Assembly: GCA_002381945.1 (NCBI GenBank)
Contig: DFXY01000002.1
Span: forward strand, 100,040 to 107,913
Direction: 5' to 3'
DNA length: 7,874 nucleotides
Source: Bacteriovoracaceae bacterium UBA4096
GTDB lineage: Bacteria > Bdellovibrionota > Bacteriovoracia > Bacteriovoracales > Bacteriovoracaceae
Below, in pieces: positions 1 through 6,738 of this stretch. The notes under the pieces were generated by a model. It ran no database searches, was not told the DNA's origin, and was given only the letters and a program-made list of their open reading frames with translations. Numbering within the stretch: position 1 is the first letter of the stretch; each line of letters starts with the position of its first letter. The translations under genes were made by a program, and so were the position numbers.

Positions 1-900
1 GACATTTAAAAGATACTGGATTTCAGTTTTTGTTGCCTGAATGTTGAACATATCCAGATCAACAGGTGTCTCAGTCGTGCCAACGAGGATTGAATCTCTC
101 TGCGGAATAACAAAAACAACCCGATTGTCTTTAGTCGTTAGTACAACAGACCCTTGAGCATCAATTGAACCTTTTTTAAGCCACAAGTGAATGCCTTTAG
201 AAGGAATGAGTTGAGGTTTCCAAGGAATATTAAGCTTAGGTAGTAATTGGTCAGTAAAAGGACCTGTGGTAAAAATAACATATTGGGCCTTAACCGTATT
301 TTTACTTTTATCTCTGACTGATTGGTAAGTAATTTCATAACCATCATTAGTTTTATGGCATGAAGTCACTTCATGATAACTATGGGCCTCAGCGCATGGT
401 TCAAGAAGAGCATCATACAAGCATTCAAGTGTGAGTTTAGCGTCATCAACTACACCGTCGTAATACTTGCCTGAGCCTTTGAGATCTTTTGGATCGAGTG
501 ATGGAATTTTTTTCAAAGTTTCTTGAGCATTTAAAACAGCAAACGGTCGGTTTTGAAAATGCGAAAGAAAGTCATAAATAAAAAGACCTACTCCGAGCAT
601 CCAGGGCGAATATTTTGAATATTTATAAAGAGGTAGATAGAAGTCTCTTTCAAAACAAAGGTGAGGTGTTAGTTTAAGCCAAAGATTTTTTTCTTCGAGC
701 GCCTCTGCTACCAGACCAAAATCAAAATTCTCCAGATAACGAATTCCACCGTGAAGCATCTTGGAAGAACCTTGAGAGGTTTGAGAGGCGAAGTCACCTT
801 TATCAATCAAAAGGGTGGATACGCCATTGAGGGCGAGGTCGCGGATAAGCCCGCATCCATTGATACCACCACCCACAATCACGACTTCATATTGTTTCAT
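1..900 (-). CDS. glpD: FAD-dependent glycerol-3-phosphate dehydrogenase, GlpD-like (3' end outside window)
   Basis: Likely oxidises sn-glycerol 3-phosphate to dihydroxyacetone phosphate at the inner membrane face and passes electrons to quinone through FAD. I translated 300 residues by hand with no stop; the family usually has about 500-560, so roughly the last 40% is missing. Residues 6-17 carry the dinucleotide-binding fold (VVIVGGGINGCG), followed by an acidic residue at the end of strand 2 (LLIDKGDFAS, 30-39). Residues 45-56 (SSKMLHGGIRYL) match the GlpD signature around the flavin. VGTTETP at 273-279 resembles the family's GTTD segment. The start is the ATG at 900-898, which overlaps the upstream TGA as ATGA. 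No Shine-Dalgarno sequence precedes it (ATCAACAAAGT before ATG), so translation probably depends on coupling to the upstream gene. Other FAD amino-acid or glycerol oxidases of the DAO superfamily are the main alternative, but the HGGIRYLE block favours GlpD. Confidence 0.88.
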   Translation of the reverse strand, partial: MKQYEVVIVGGGINGCGLIRDLALNGVSTLLIDKGDFASQTSQGSSKMLHGGIRYLENFDFGLVAEALEEKNLWLKLTPHLCFERDFYLPLYKYSKYSPWMLGVGLFIYDFLSHFQNRPFAVLNAQETLKKIPSLDPKDLKGSGKYYDGVVDDAKLTLECLYDALLEPCAEAHSYHEVTSCHKTNDGYEITYQSVRDKSKNTVKAQYVIFTTGPFTDQLLPKLNIPWKPQLIPSKGIHLWLKKGSIDAQGSVVLTTKDNRVVFVIPQRDSILVGTTETPVDLDMFNIQATKTEIQYLLNV

Positions 901-2096
901 ACTTTGTTGATCCAGACCAAATTACCTGTGCAGGTGAGCCGGTACTTATGTCCTATGGGAGTGAGTTGATAATTCAGACCGATGACAGCATTAGAGTGGG
1001 CCTTTAAGGCATGGGCCTTAAGTTTCATGGCCAGCTCTTGATAATGTCGGGGTACTTCAGTGGATTCTGAATCTTCTACAATGTGTGTATCAAGCATTTT
1101 GTGTTCACTGGCAACACCCATGTAGCGAAGAATTTGATATCCCTCCAGACTAGGAGTTGCCGAGAGAATAATTTGAGAAATATCAAGTTTTGGGTCATCA
1201 AACTGAAAATGATGACCTTGATTTTGATAAAGATTAAACTTAGAAACAATTCCTGTTTCAGGAGTTTCCTGATGCTTAGGAGGATGAATCTCATCCGAGA
1301 GGCCAATTTGAATGTCGATATCAAAACGTCGCAGCTTATGGGCCAGAAATATGGCCGCGTACTCTGAAATCCTGGGTACCAAGAGCATTCCTCGCATAAG
1401 TCGGCCTCGAGTTTGCTCTTCGGAGTCAGACAAAAGATTTAGCTCTCGCATAAGTGAGATGATGTCATTTACATCTTCAATATAACGAACGTTTTTGATG
1501 AGGACACTGAAAGAGGGGTTACCTTCAGTGGCCATGCCTGAAAAACTGGAACTTTCAGAGAACTTTTTTAAGTCTTCGAATGTTTCAGGGGTTTTGTATT
1601 CTTTTTCAGGTGGAGTATAAACGGGTGAAGGAGTGATCTCTTCTATAGGTGCATCCCATTGGGGTTCGTCAATTTTTTCAGGATTCTCTTCTGTTGCTTC
1701 TTCTTCTTTCGGGGCGTCCCAGCTTGTGGCCTCTTCCTGTGTGGTCTCAGGAGTACTCCAGGCAGGAGTCTCCTCATCAGTAAAACTTGTATCAAAGTCT
1801 GAGGTTGAAAAATCCGTTTCGCTAACCGGGTCAGTGATGGCCTCGCCTTCACTGGATTCAAAGCTTAAACCGAAATCAGAAGTGCTTTCTTCTTCTGAAG
1901 CAAAAGAAGTCTCAAATGGTGAAGAATCCTCTGAGCTTCCAAAGTCGAGCGAATCGGATTCTTCTTCGCTCACAGGCAAATCAGGAACTTCAGAAGGAAA
2001 ATCATCGAACGAAGTGGTTTCTTCATCCTCGTTTAATTCGTGGATGAATTCACCCAGATCTTCAATTCGAGTTAGATCCTTCTTGTTGTTACTCAC
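897..2096 (-). CDS. Acidic, partly disordered protein with a YbjQ/UPF0145-like C-terminal domain
   Basis: A 399-residue protein of unknown function. Residues 1 to about 185 are low-complexity and rich in Glu, Asp, Ser and Thr with scattered Phe. Three Trp-centred repeats stand out: AWSTP (112-116), SWDAP (125-129) and QWDAP (146-150). Residues about 195-268 look globular, with alternating strands and helices (FSVLIKNVRYIEDV at the start, LVPRISEYAAIFLAHKLRRF near 239-258); I do not recognise this part. Residues about 308-397 resemble the YbjQ/UPF0145 fold: a strand plus YMGVASEH, a long helix (YQELAMKLKAHALKAHSNAV), and a closing strand pair with LTCTGNLVWI. There is no signal peptide or membrane segment, so it is probably cytoplasmic. 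The start is GTG at 2096-2094, directly after the secA TAA with no gap. A GGAG at 2105-2102 inside the secA end, 5 nt before the GTG, supports that start. It overlaps glpD by 4 nt. The YbjQ assignment is from fold pattern only. Confidence 0.85.
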   Translation of the reverse strand: MSNNKKDLTRIEDLGEFIHELNEDEETTSFDDFPSEVPDLPVSEEESDSLDFGSSEDSSPFETSFASEEESTSDFGLSFESSEGEAITDPVSETDFSTSDFDTSFTDEETPAWSTPETTQEEATSWDAPKEEEATEENPEKIDEPQWDAPIEEITPSPVYTPPEKEYKTPETFEDLKKFSESSSFSGMATEGNPSFSVLIKNVRYIEDVNDIISLMRELNLLSDSEEQTRGRLMRGMLLVPRISEYAAIFLAHKLRRFDIDIQIGLSDEIHPPKHQETPETGIVSKFNLYQNQGHHFQFDDPKLDISQIILSATPSLEGYQILRYMGVASEHKMLDTHIVEDSESTEVPRHYQELAMKLKAHALKAHSNAVIGLNYQLTPIGHKYRLTCTGNLVWINKV

Positions 2097-4649
2097 TTAG
2101 GCTCCGTGACAAGCTTTGAATTTCTTACCTGAACCACATGGACAAGGATCATTACGTCCTACTTTAACGGTAGCACGAATTATCTTTTTCTCTTCTTCCA
2201 TTGTTTTCGCTTTTTCAGCTTCCTGATGAGCACGGAATTGAGCTTCAAGAACTTTTTCTTGCTCCCGATGAATCGCTTCAATCTCTTCCTGGGTCATAAG
2301 TTTGATGTGAGAGATACGTTCTACCACTGCGCGCTTAATGGCCACTTTCATATTTTCATAAATAGTGAAGGCTTCACGTTTATATTCAACTAAAGGATCT
2401 TTTTGACCGTAAGAGCGAAGATTGATTCCTTCTTTCAGGTGATCCATGGCAAGAAGATGGTCTTTCCAGAACTGGTCAAAGGTTGCAAGCAAAACTTCAC
2501 GGTAAGTGTACTTAACCTGTTCAGGATCAAGACCTTCAAATTTTGCATTAATGGATTCTTGTCCTACCTGTTTGATGTAATCATCAAGCTGACTCATGGC
2601 CTTTTGAGCGCATTCTTCTGGTGTTAAGGTTTTATCAGTTCCAAAGACTGCGCGAACAGTTTGATTGATTTCTTCCCAAGGGTATTCCCGGAGGGAAGAC
2701 TTTTTCTCGGACTTATATTGTTCGCTTAAGTCAAAGGCCACTTCTTCGATGAAATCCTGAACCAGATCCATGTTGCCTTCATCATTGAGAATGTCACGAC
2801 GGATTTTATAGATAACCTTTCGTTGTTCATTCATCACGTTATCAAAATCAAGCAAATGCTTACGGATATCAAAGTTATGAGTTTCAACTTTCTTCTGAGC
2901 TTTAGCTATGGCATTTGAAATCATTGAATGCTCAATAGGCTCATCTTCTTTCATGCCAAGTTTAACCATGATGCCTTTGATTCTGTCTGAACCAAAAATT
3001 CGCATAAGGTCATCTTCCAGAGACAGGAAGAATTTCGATTTACCCGGATCTCCCTGACGGCCAGAACGACCACGAAGCTGATTATCGATACGACGTGATT
3101 CATGTCGTTCAGTGCCGATAATAAAAAGACCACCCAAGGACTTGGTTTCAGCTGTCAGTTTAATATCTGTTCCTCGACCTGCCATGTTGGTAGCTATCGT
3201 GACCCCACCACGCTGACCTGCCATCGCCACAATTTCTGCTTCCCGGGCATGGTTCTTGGCGTTCAAGACTTCATGCTTGATGCCTTTGCTAGTCAGAACT
3301 TGAGAAATGATTTCTGATGATTCAATGGAGATTGTCCCCACCAGGACCGGTTGTCCTTTTTTGTGACATTCTTCAATCAATTCGGAAACTGCTTCATACT
3401 TGGCCTTGCGGGTAGCATAAACCACATCCGGCATATCTTCTCTGACCATCGGAAGGTTAGTTGGAATAACTACCACTTCAAGATTATAGATTTTCATAAA
3501 CTCATCAGCCTCAGTATCTGCAGTACCAGTCATCCCTGAGAGCTTAGAGTATAATCTGAAATAATTTTGGAACGTAATTGAGGCCAGTGTCTGGTTCTCA
3601 GATTTAACGTCAACCCCTTCCTTCGCTTCTACTGCCTGGTGAAGACCATCTGACCAGCGGGAGCCTTCTTTCATACGGCCGGTAAATTCATCTACGATGA
3701 TAACCTTGCCATCACGAACCACGTAATCGACTTCATTTTTAAAGAGTGTGTGAGCACGAAGGGACTGATTTACATGGTGAAGAACTTCGATGTTTTTAAT
3801 ATCATACAGGTTTCCGATTTGAAGAATTTCCTGGACTCGGACAATACCTTCTTCTGTCAAAACTGCCGACTTGGCCTTCTCATCAACTGTGTAGTGCTTA
3901 TCCAGACTTAATTGCGGAATAACTTTATTGACCTCTCCGTAAAGGCGAGTATCACCCTCAGACGGACCTGAAATGAGTAGAGGAGTTCTTGCTTCATCAA
4001 TTAAAATGGAGTCAACTTCATCTACGATACAGAAATGATGTTCTCTTTGAACGTAGTCGTTTAAGTCAAACTTCATGTTGTCACGGAGATAATCGAAGGC
4101 AAATTCATTATTTGTTCCGTAAGTGATGTCCGCTTCATAAGCAGCTTTACGGTCCTCATCATCCATATTGGCAACAATACAACCCACTTTAAGACCAAGC
4201 CAGCTATAGAGTTTACCCATCTCTTCCGAGTCACGCTGGGCCAGGTAATCGTTGACTGTTACCAGATGGGCCCCACGACCGGTTAAAGCGTTTAAATAAA
4301 GTGGCAAAGTGGCGGTAAGGGTTTTACCTTCACCGGTTTTCATCTCAGAGATTTTACCCTGATGAAGAACAACCCCGCCCATGATCTGAACATCAAAATG
4401 GCGCATGTTCATTACGCGATAAGATGCTTCGCGTACGACGGCGAAAGCATCAGGTAAAATATCATTAACAGTTGCGCCGCCCTTTTGAAGCATTTCCCGG
4501 AAAATAGGGGTTTGACCTTGGAGTTGTTCATCAGTCATGGCCCGGTATTTAGGTTCAAGTGCATTAACCTGAGCAAGAATTGGTTTTAAAATGCGAATGT
4601 CACGGTCCTGCTTTGTTCCAAATAGTTTGCGCATCATGGAGTCTAACAT
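2097..4649 (-). CDS. secA: Preprotein translocase ATPase SecA
   Basis: The motor of the Sec export pathway: it binds preproteins and SecYEG and drives them across the inner membrane by ATP hydrolysis. At 850 residues it is a complete SecA, slightly shorter than the E. coli protein (901). Visible in order: the N-terminus LRKLFG-like MRKLFGTKQDR (6-16), Walker A MKTGEGKT (103-110), TVNDYLAQRD (131-140), the DEVD Walker B (210-213) followed by SILIDEARTPLLISG, the preprotein cross-linking region after about 230, SGMTGTA (371-377), NMAGRGTDIKL in motor domain 2 (488-498), and the QLRGRSGRQGDPG finger (524-536). The C-terminus keeps the zinc/SecB-binding motif with C836, C838, C847 and H848 in C-x-C-x8-C-H form, so a SecB partner or ribosome binding is plausible. 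The ATG at 4649 gives the usual SecA N-terminus, with AAAGG about 7 nt before it. It lies 14 nt after the M23 gene. Confidence 0.98.
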   Translation of the reverse strand: MLDSMMRKLFGTKQDRDIRILKPILAQVNALEPKYRAMTDEQLQGQTPIFREMLQKGGATVNDILPDAFAVVREASYRVMNMRHFDVQIMGGVVLHQGKISEMKTGEGKTLTATLPLYLNALTGRGAHLVTVNDYLAQRDSEEMGKLYSWLGLKVGCIVANMDDEDRKAAYEADITYGTNNEFAFDYLRDNMKFDLNDYVQREHHFCIVDEVDSILIDEARTPLLISGPSEGDTRLYGEVNKVIPQLSLDKHYTVDEKAKSAVLTEEGIVRVQEILQIGNLYDIKNIEVLHHVNQSLRAHTLFKNEVDYVVRDGKVIIVDEFTGRMKEGSRWSDGLHQAVEAKEGVDVKSENQTLASITFQNYFRLYSKLSGMTGTADTEADEFMKIYNLEVVVIPTNLPMVREDMPDVVYATRKAKYEAVSELIEECHKKGQPVLVGTISIESSEIISQVLTSKGIKHEVLNAKNHAREAEIVAMAGQRGGVTIATNMAGRGTDIKLTAETKSLGGLFIIGTERHESRRIDNQLRGRSGRQGDPGKSKFFLSLEDDLMRIFGSDRIKGIMVKLGMKEDEPIEHSMISNAIAKAQKKVETHNFDIRKHLLDFDNVMNEQRKVIYKIRRDILNDEGNMDLVQDFIEEVAFDLSEQYKSEKKSSLREYPWEEINQTVRAVFGTDKTLTPEECAQKAMSQLDDYIKQVGQESINAKFEGLDPEQVKYTYREVLLATFDQFWKDHLLAMDHLKEGINLRSYGQKDPLVEYKREAFTIYENMKVAIKRAVVERISHIKLMTQEEIEAIHREQEKVLEAQFRAHQEAEKAKTMEEEKKIIRATVKVGRNDPCPCGSGKKFKACHGA
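2102..2105 (-). promoter_or_regulatory. Shine-Dalgarno GGAG inside the secA 3' end
   Basis: On the minus strand the secA end reads GGAGCCTAAGTG. GGAG lies 5 nt before the GTG, a good distance. It fixes the GTG as the start of the acidic protein and means that the last secA codons double as its ribosome-binding site. Confidence 0.65.
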
Positions 4650-4663
4650 GAGAAAACCTTTTT

Positions 4664-5722
4664 TTATTCTAGGATAAAATATAGAGGATCAACGGCGATA
4701 CCATTGACCCGAACTTCGTAATGTAAGTGAGGACCAGTTGAATGACCAGTATTGCCGACGGCCGCAAGGAGAGCGCCACGCTTAACTTTTTGGCCAGCAC
4801 GAACTGTCAGGGATTGATTGTGAGCATAGATCGTTTCGATTCCATAGCCATGATCAACTTGGACGAATTTTCCAAAGCCGGCCTTTTCTCCGGAGAAAGT
4901 TACGATACCATCAGCAGGTGAATGCACTGGAGTTCCGTATGGAGCTCCGACATCCAGGCCTTCATGCATCTTAAGTCTTCCGGCCCATGGAGACATTCGT
5001 TGTCCAAAATAACTAGTGATCCAGCCATCAGCTGGGAGGATTGTCGGAGTAGAATTTAAGAAGGATTCTTTATCTAGTAGGAATTGATCCAGGTTATGAA
5101 TATTTCCTTCAATGGCCGATACCACATCTTTAATCTGGGAATATTTAAAATCAAATCTTGCATAATCATTAGATAGTGAAAAACTTCTTCGAGCAAGGTC
5201 AGACCACTGTTTGGTTAAAAGATAACTTCGCTCCAGACCCAGAGAAGCCGCGATTTTTTTGTCATAAAGTGATTTTAATTCTTTGAACTTTGGCTGATCC
5301 TCGATGTCTTCTTCAAATTTTAAATCAAGTGAGGTGTTCAGGTCTTCTAGTGTGAAAGACTCTTTAGAGTCATCTTTATCTGCCTTATACACCGGACCTT
5401 TGGTGCTGATGTCTTCCAGCCCGGTAATCACTCGAAGTTTACGTTCAAATGTATTGATTCGTTTGAGATCGTCTCCCAAAGTATTCATTTTCATCTGGAA
5501 CAACTGAATTTGTTCTTTCAGCTGACGATTTTCAATCGAGAGATGTTTATTTTCATAAACCTGCTGCAAGATCTTCCAGTAGTCATAGGCCAGCACTCCA
5601 ACCAACATAAACAGCATAACCATCATGAAGGAGAGTGACTTAAAGAGCACTGTGGGAATTCTATAGGTTCGAACCCCTTTTTGTGTTTCGGGGACAACCA
5701 TCACGGTATAGTACTTATCCAT
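4664..5722 (-). CDS. Membrane-anchored M23 family metallopeptidase with coiled coil
   Basis: A probable zinc endopeptidase that cuts peptidoglycan cross-links, or regulates such cuts, in the periplasm. Of 352 residues, 1-27 are short and basic (cytoplasmic), 28-47 form one membrane segment (LSFMMVMLFMLVGVLAYDYW region), and 50-100 form a likely coiled coil. A linker with helical, charged stretches (130-225) follows, and the peptidase domain spans about 231-352. All expected zinc and catalytic residues are present: H253 and D257 in HEGLD, H301 in IYAHN, and H332 and H334 in HLHYE. An active enzyme is therefore likely, unlike degenerate EnvC/NlpD-type LytM domains that lack them. The ATG at 5722 is chosen because the start MDKYYTVMVVPE is the usual beginning of this group, from family memory. 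No Shine-Dalgarno sequence precedes it. It lies between the phosphatase gene (66 nt upstream) and secA (14 nt downstream). The exact substrate is unknown. Confidence 0.92.
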   Translation of the reverse strand: MDKYYTVMVVPETQKGVRTYRIPTVLFKSLSFMMVMLFMLVGVLAYDYWKILQQVYENKHLSIENRQLKEQIQLFQMKMNTLGDDLKRINTFERKLRVITGLEDISTKGPVYKADKDDSKESFTLEDLNTSLDLKFEEDIEDQPKFKELKSLYDKKIAASLGLERSYLLTKQWSDLARRSFSLSNDYARFDFKYSQIKDVVSAIEGNIHNLDQFLLDKESFLNSTPTILPADGWITSYFGQRMSPWAGRLKMHEGLDVGAPYGTPVHSPADGIVTFSGEKAGFGKFVQVDHGYGIETIYAHNQSLTVRAGQKVKRGALLAAVGNTGHSTGPHLHYEVRVNGIAVDPLYFILE

Positions 5723-5729
5723 GACAAAT

Positions 5730-5758
5730 ATTTTAAGCGAGAGCCTCGCGATTGGGAA
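5730..5758 (-). promoter_or_regulatory. Possible weak internal promoter before the M23 gene
   Basis: On the minus strand, TTCCCA (5758-5753) and TAAAAT (5735-5730) are separated by 17 nt. They match the sigma70 consensus at 4 of 6 and 5 of 6 positions. The -10 box ends 7 nt before the ATG, so a transcript would start at or within a base or two of the start codon, i.e. be leaderless. This fits the absence of a Shine-Dalgarno sequence, but in AT-rich DNA such matches also arise by chance. Confidence 0.25.
5737..5749 (-). repeat. Short GC-rich inverted repeat (hairpin) between phosphatase and M23 genes
   Basis: The minus strand reads GCGAG-GCT-CTCGC, a perfect 5-bp stem with a 3-nt loop, 15 nt before the M23 start codon. 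The following TTAAAATATTT is AT-rich but not a U-run, so it is a poor intrinsic terminator. It could be a pause, an mRNA-processing or stability element, or an operator inside the spacer of the possible internal promoter. Confidence 0.4.
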
Positions 5759-5788
5759 TACAAAACATTGAAAAGATTGAACTGATTA

Positions 5789-6535
5789 TCAGGCCTGGGC
5801 CACGGCCATAATAACGGAAATATTATCTTGGCCTCCATTATCATTGGCCTGCTGGATAAGTTCTTTTACCGTTTTGTCCAGATCCTCGATTTGGCAACGA
5901 GATGGGTCGGGAATGTTTCTCTGCACGATATGCAGGATGTCGCCATCAGAAACTTTTCCATGCAATCCGTCAGAGCAGATTAAAAAAATATCATTTTTGC
6001 AGATACGGTAGTTAAAAACATCCACCTGCAAATCACTTTCAAAGCCTACCGAGCGTACCAGGACATTCTTCTGAGGGTCTTTTACAGCATCTTCTCGGGT
6101 GTAAATTCCCATATTCAGCTTTTCTTGAACAAAAGAGTGGTCGCGGGTCATTTGATAAATATAACGGTTGTTGATCATATACACTCGAGAATCCCCGACG
6201 TTTCCGATCACCAATTGAGGGCCATTAAAGTGAATGGCCGAAACAGTGGTACCCATACCATGGAGTTCAGGTTCTTGTTCGGCCTTATGTAAGATGGCCC
6301 GGTTAACTTCCTGGATGGTATTTTTCATCAGTACCTGTGGGTCCTGATTAATATGTTGGGAGAAATATTCAGGCATGACTTTTACCGACATTTGAGAGGC
6401 GATATCGCCACCATTGTGGCCACCCATACCGTCGGCAACAGCGAAAAAATGGTGAGAATGGTCTAGGCAAATCGAGTCTTGATTTGTCTTTCGTTTTCGC
6501 CCAATATCTGTGGCACCAGTACAAAGTATTCCCAT
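5789..6535 (-). CDS. PP2C-type (PPM family) Ser/Thr protein phosphatase
   Basis: A soluble Mn/Mg-dependent phosphatase that removes phosphate from Ser/Thr residues of proteins, of the PrpC/Stp type. The whole 248-residue protein is one PPM domain of usual bacterial length. Motifs seen in order: RKTNQD (15-20), FAVADGMGGH (31-40), GMGTTVSAI (93-101), GNVGDSRVYMI (111-121), MTRDHSFVQE (129-138), NVLVRSVG (157-164), ICSDGLHGKVSD (186-197), and NDNGGQDNISVIM (231-243). The metal-binding aspartates D20, D35, D189 and D237 are all present, so it should be active. It has no membrane segment. The start is ATG at 6535, with AAGG 5 nt upstream and a strong promoter beyond. It is the first gene of the leftward operon. 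No classical Hanks-type kinase gene lies beside it; the nearest kinase is the divergent PrkA-family gene. The substrate is not deducible from the sequence. Confidence 0.95.
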   Translation of the reverse strand: MGILCTGATDIGRKRKTNQDSICLDHSHHFFAVADGMGGHNGGDIASQMSVKVMPEYFSQHINQDPQVLMKNTIQEVNRAILHKAEQEPELHGMGTTVSAIHFNGPQLVIGNVGDSRVYMINNRYIYQMTRDHSFVQEKLNMGIYTREDAVKDPQKNVLVRSVGFESDLQVDVFNYRICKNDIFLICSDGLHGKVSDGDILHIVQRNIPDPSRCQIEDLDKTVKELIQQANDNGGQDNISVIMAVAQA

Positions 6536-6568
6536 AATCGCCTTGAGATAATTTCAATGATCCTTCTA

Positions 6569-6596
6569 ATCATAGAATGAACTGTGTTTTAGTCAA
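6569..6596 (-). promoter_or_regulatory. Sigma70-type promoter of the phosphatase-M23-secA operon
   Basis: On the minus strand, TTGACT (6596-6591) is a 5 of 6 match to the -35 box and TATGAT (6574-6569) a 5 of 6 match to the -10 box, with a 16-nt spacer. Transcription would start near 6562, leaving a leader of about 26 nt that holds the AAGG ribosome-binding site. This is the best promoter match in the window and the likely driver of the leftward genes, including secA. Confidence 0.7.
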
Positions 6597-6601
6597 ACAA
6601 T

Positions 6602-6613
6602 TATCTGCAGATA
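6602..6613. promoter_or_regulatory. Perfect 12-bp palindrome TATCTGCAGATA, possible operator
   Basis: TATCTGCAGATA equals its own reverse complement over all 12 positions. It starts 5 bp beyond the -35 box of the phosphatase promoter, with its centre about 45 bp upstream of the predicted transcription start, and lies in the region shared with the divergent prkA-like gene. That position suits a dimeric transcription factor acting on one or both genes. No regulator can be named from the sequence. Confidence 0.45.
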
Positions 6614-6629
6614 GAATTCCTGAATAAAA

Positions 6630-6648
6630 CACTCGGAATGAAGGAGTG
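6630..6648. repeat. Inverted repeat CACTC-9-GAGTG in the divergent intergenic region
   Basis: CACTC (6630-6634) and GAGTG (6644-6648) are perfect 5-bp inverted arms around 9 nt. An overlapping pair, ATTCC (6616-6620) and GGAAT (6635-6639), also exists. Arms of this length occur by chance, so this is recorded only as a possible secondary protein-binding site. Confidence 0.2.
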
Positions 6649-6673
6649 AGATTTACCATCTTCACGTATTCGT

Positions 6674-6702
6674 TTGGAGAAGTTACCTTTAAAGAGTAAA
6701 AT
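6674..6702 (+). promoter_or_regulatory. Candidate promoter of the prkA-like gene (weak -35)
   Basis: TTGGAG (6674-6679) and TAAAAT (6697-6702) are spaced by 17 nt. The -10 box is good (5 of 6) but the -35 box matches only 3 of 6, which would suit an activated promoter or another sigma factor. Predicted transcription would start near 6709, giving a leader of about 42 nt. No better candidate was seen, and no sigma54-type GG/GC pair. Confidence 0.35.
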
Positions 6703-6705
6703 AAA

Positions 6706-6728
6706 TTAAGGGTTTATGTACCCATTAA
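6706..6728 (+). repeat. Inverted repeat at the predicted 5' end of the prkA-like mRNA
   Basis: TTAA-GGGT (6706-6713) and ACCC-A-TTAA (6720-6728) can pair around the 6-nt loop TTATGT, with one bulged A. It would sit at the very start of the predicted leader, where it could protect the mRNA from 5' decay, or it could be an operator overlapping the start site. It is not a terminator, since no T-run follows. Confidence 0.3.
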
Positions 6729-6738
6729 AATCGCCTTA

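Noticed and set aside
138..347. A 69-codon open frame on the minus strand.
   Set aside because: It is out of frame within the GlpD-like gene, whose own frame is open throughout and carries family motifs.
751..969. A 72-codon plus-strand frame across the glpD start.
   Set aside because: It lies antisense to two well-supported, coupled genes and has no domain or ribosome-binding evidence.
1855..2000. CTTCTTC-like simple repeats as a microsatellite.
   Set aside because: They are irregular and follow from Glu/Ser codon use in the acidic tail; no fixed repeat unit is maintained.
1633..2100. A 155-codon open frame on the plus strand, rich in Ser.
   Set aside because: It is antisense to the acidic region of the minus-strand gene; GAA/GAT-rich sense codons read as TTC/ATC/TCT-type codons in reverse, leaving few stops. 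It has no ribosome-binding site and no recognisable domain.
4659..4665. Seven-T run (seven A in the mRNA) between the M23 gene and secA as a slippage site.
   Set aside because: It lies from inside the M23 stop codon into the gap, where slippage would yield no meaningful fusion; it more simply forms part of the A-rich ribosome-binding region.
5737..5749. Intrinsic terminator after the phosphatase gene.
   Set aside because: The 5-bp stem is short and no U-run follows, so it is kept only as a hairpin of unknown role.
6509..6525. Sigma54-type promoter starting with TGGCAC.
   Set aside because: The required TTGC-like -12 element is absent (CAAAG instead), and the site lies within the phosphatase coding sequence.
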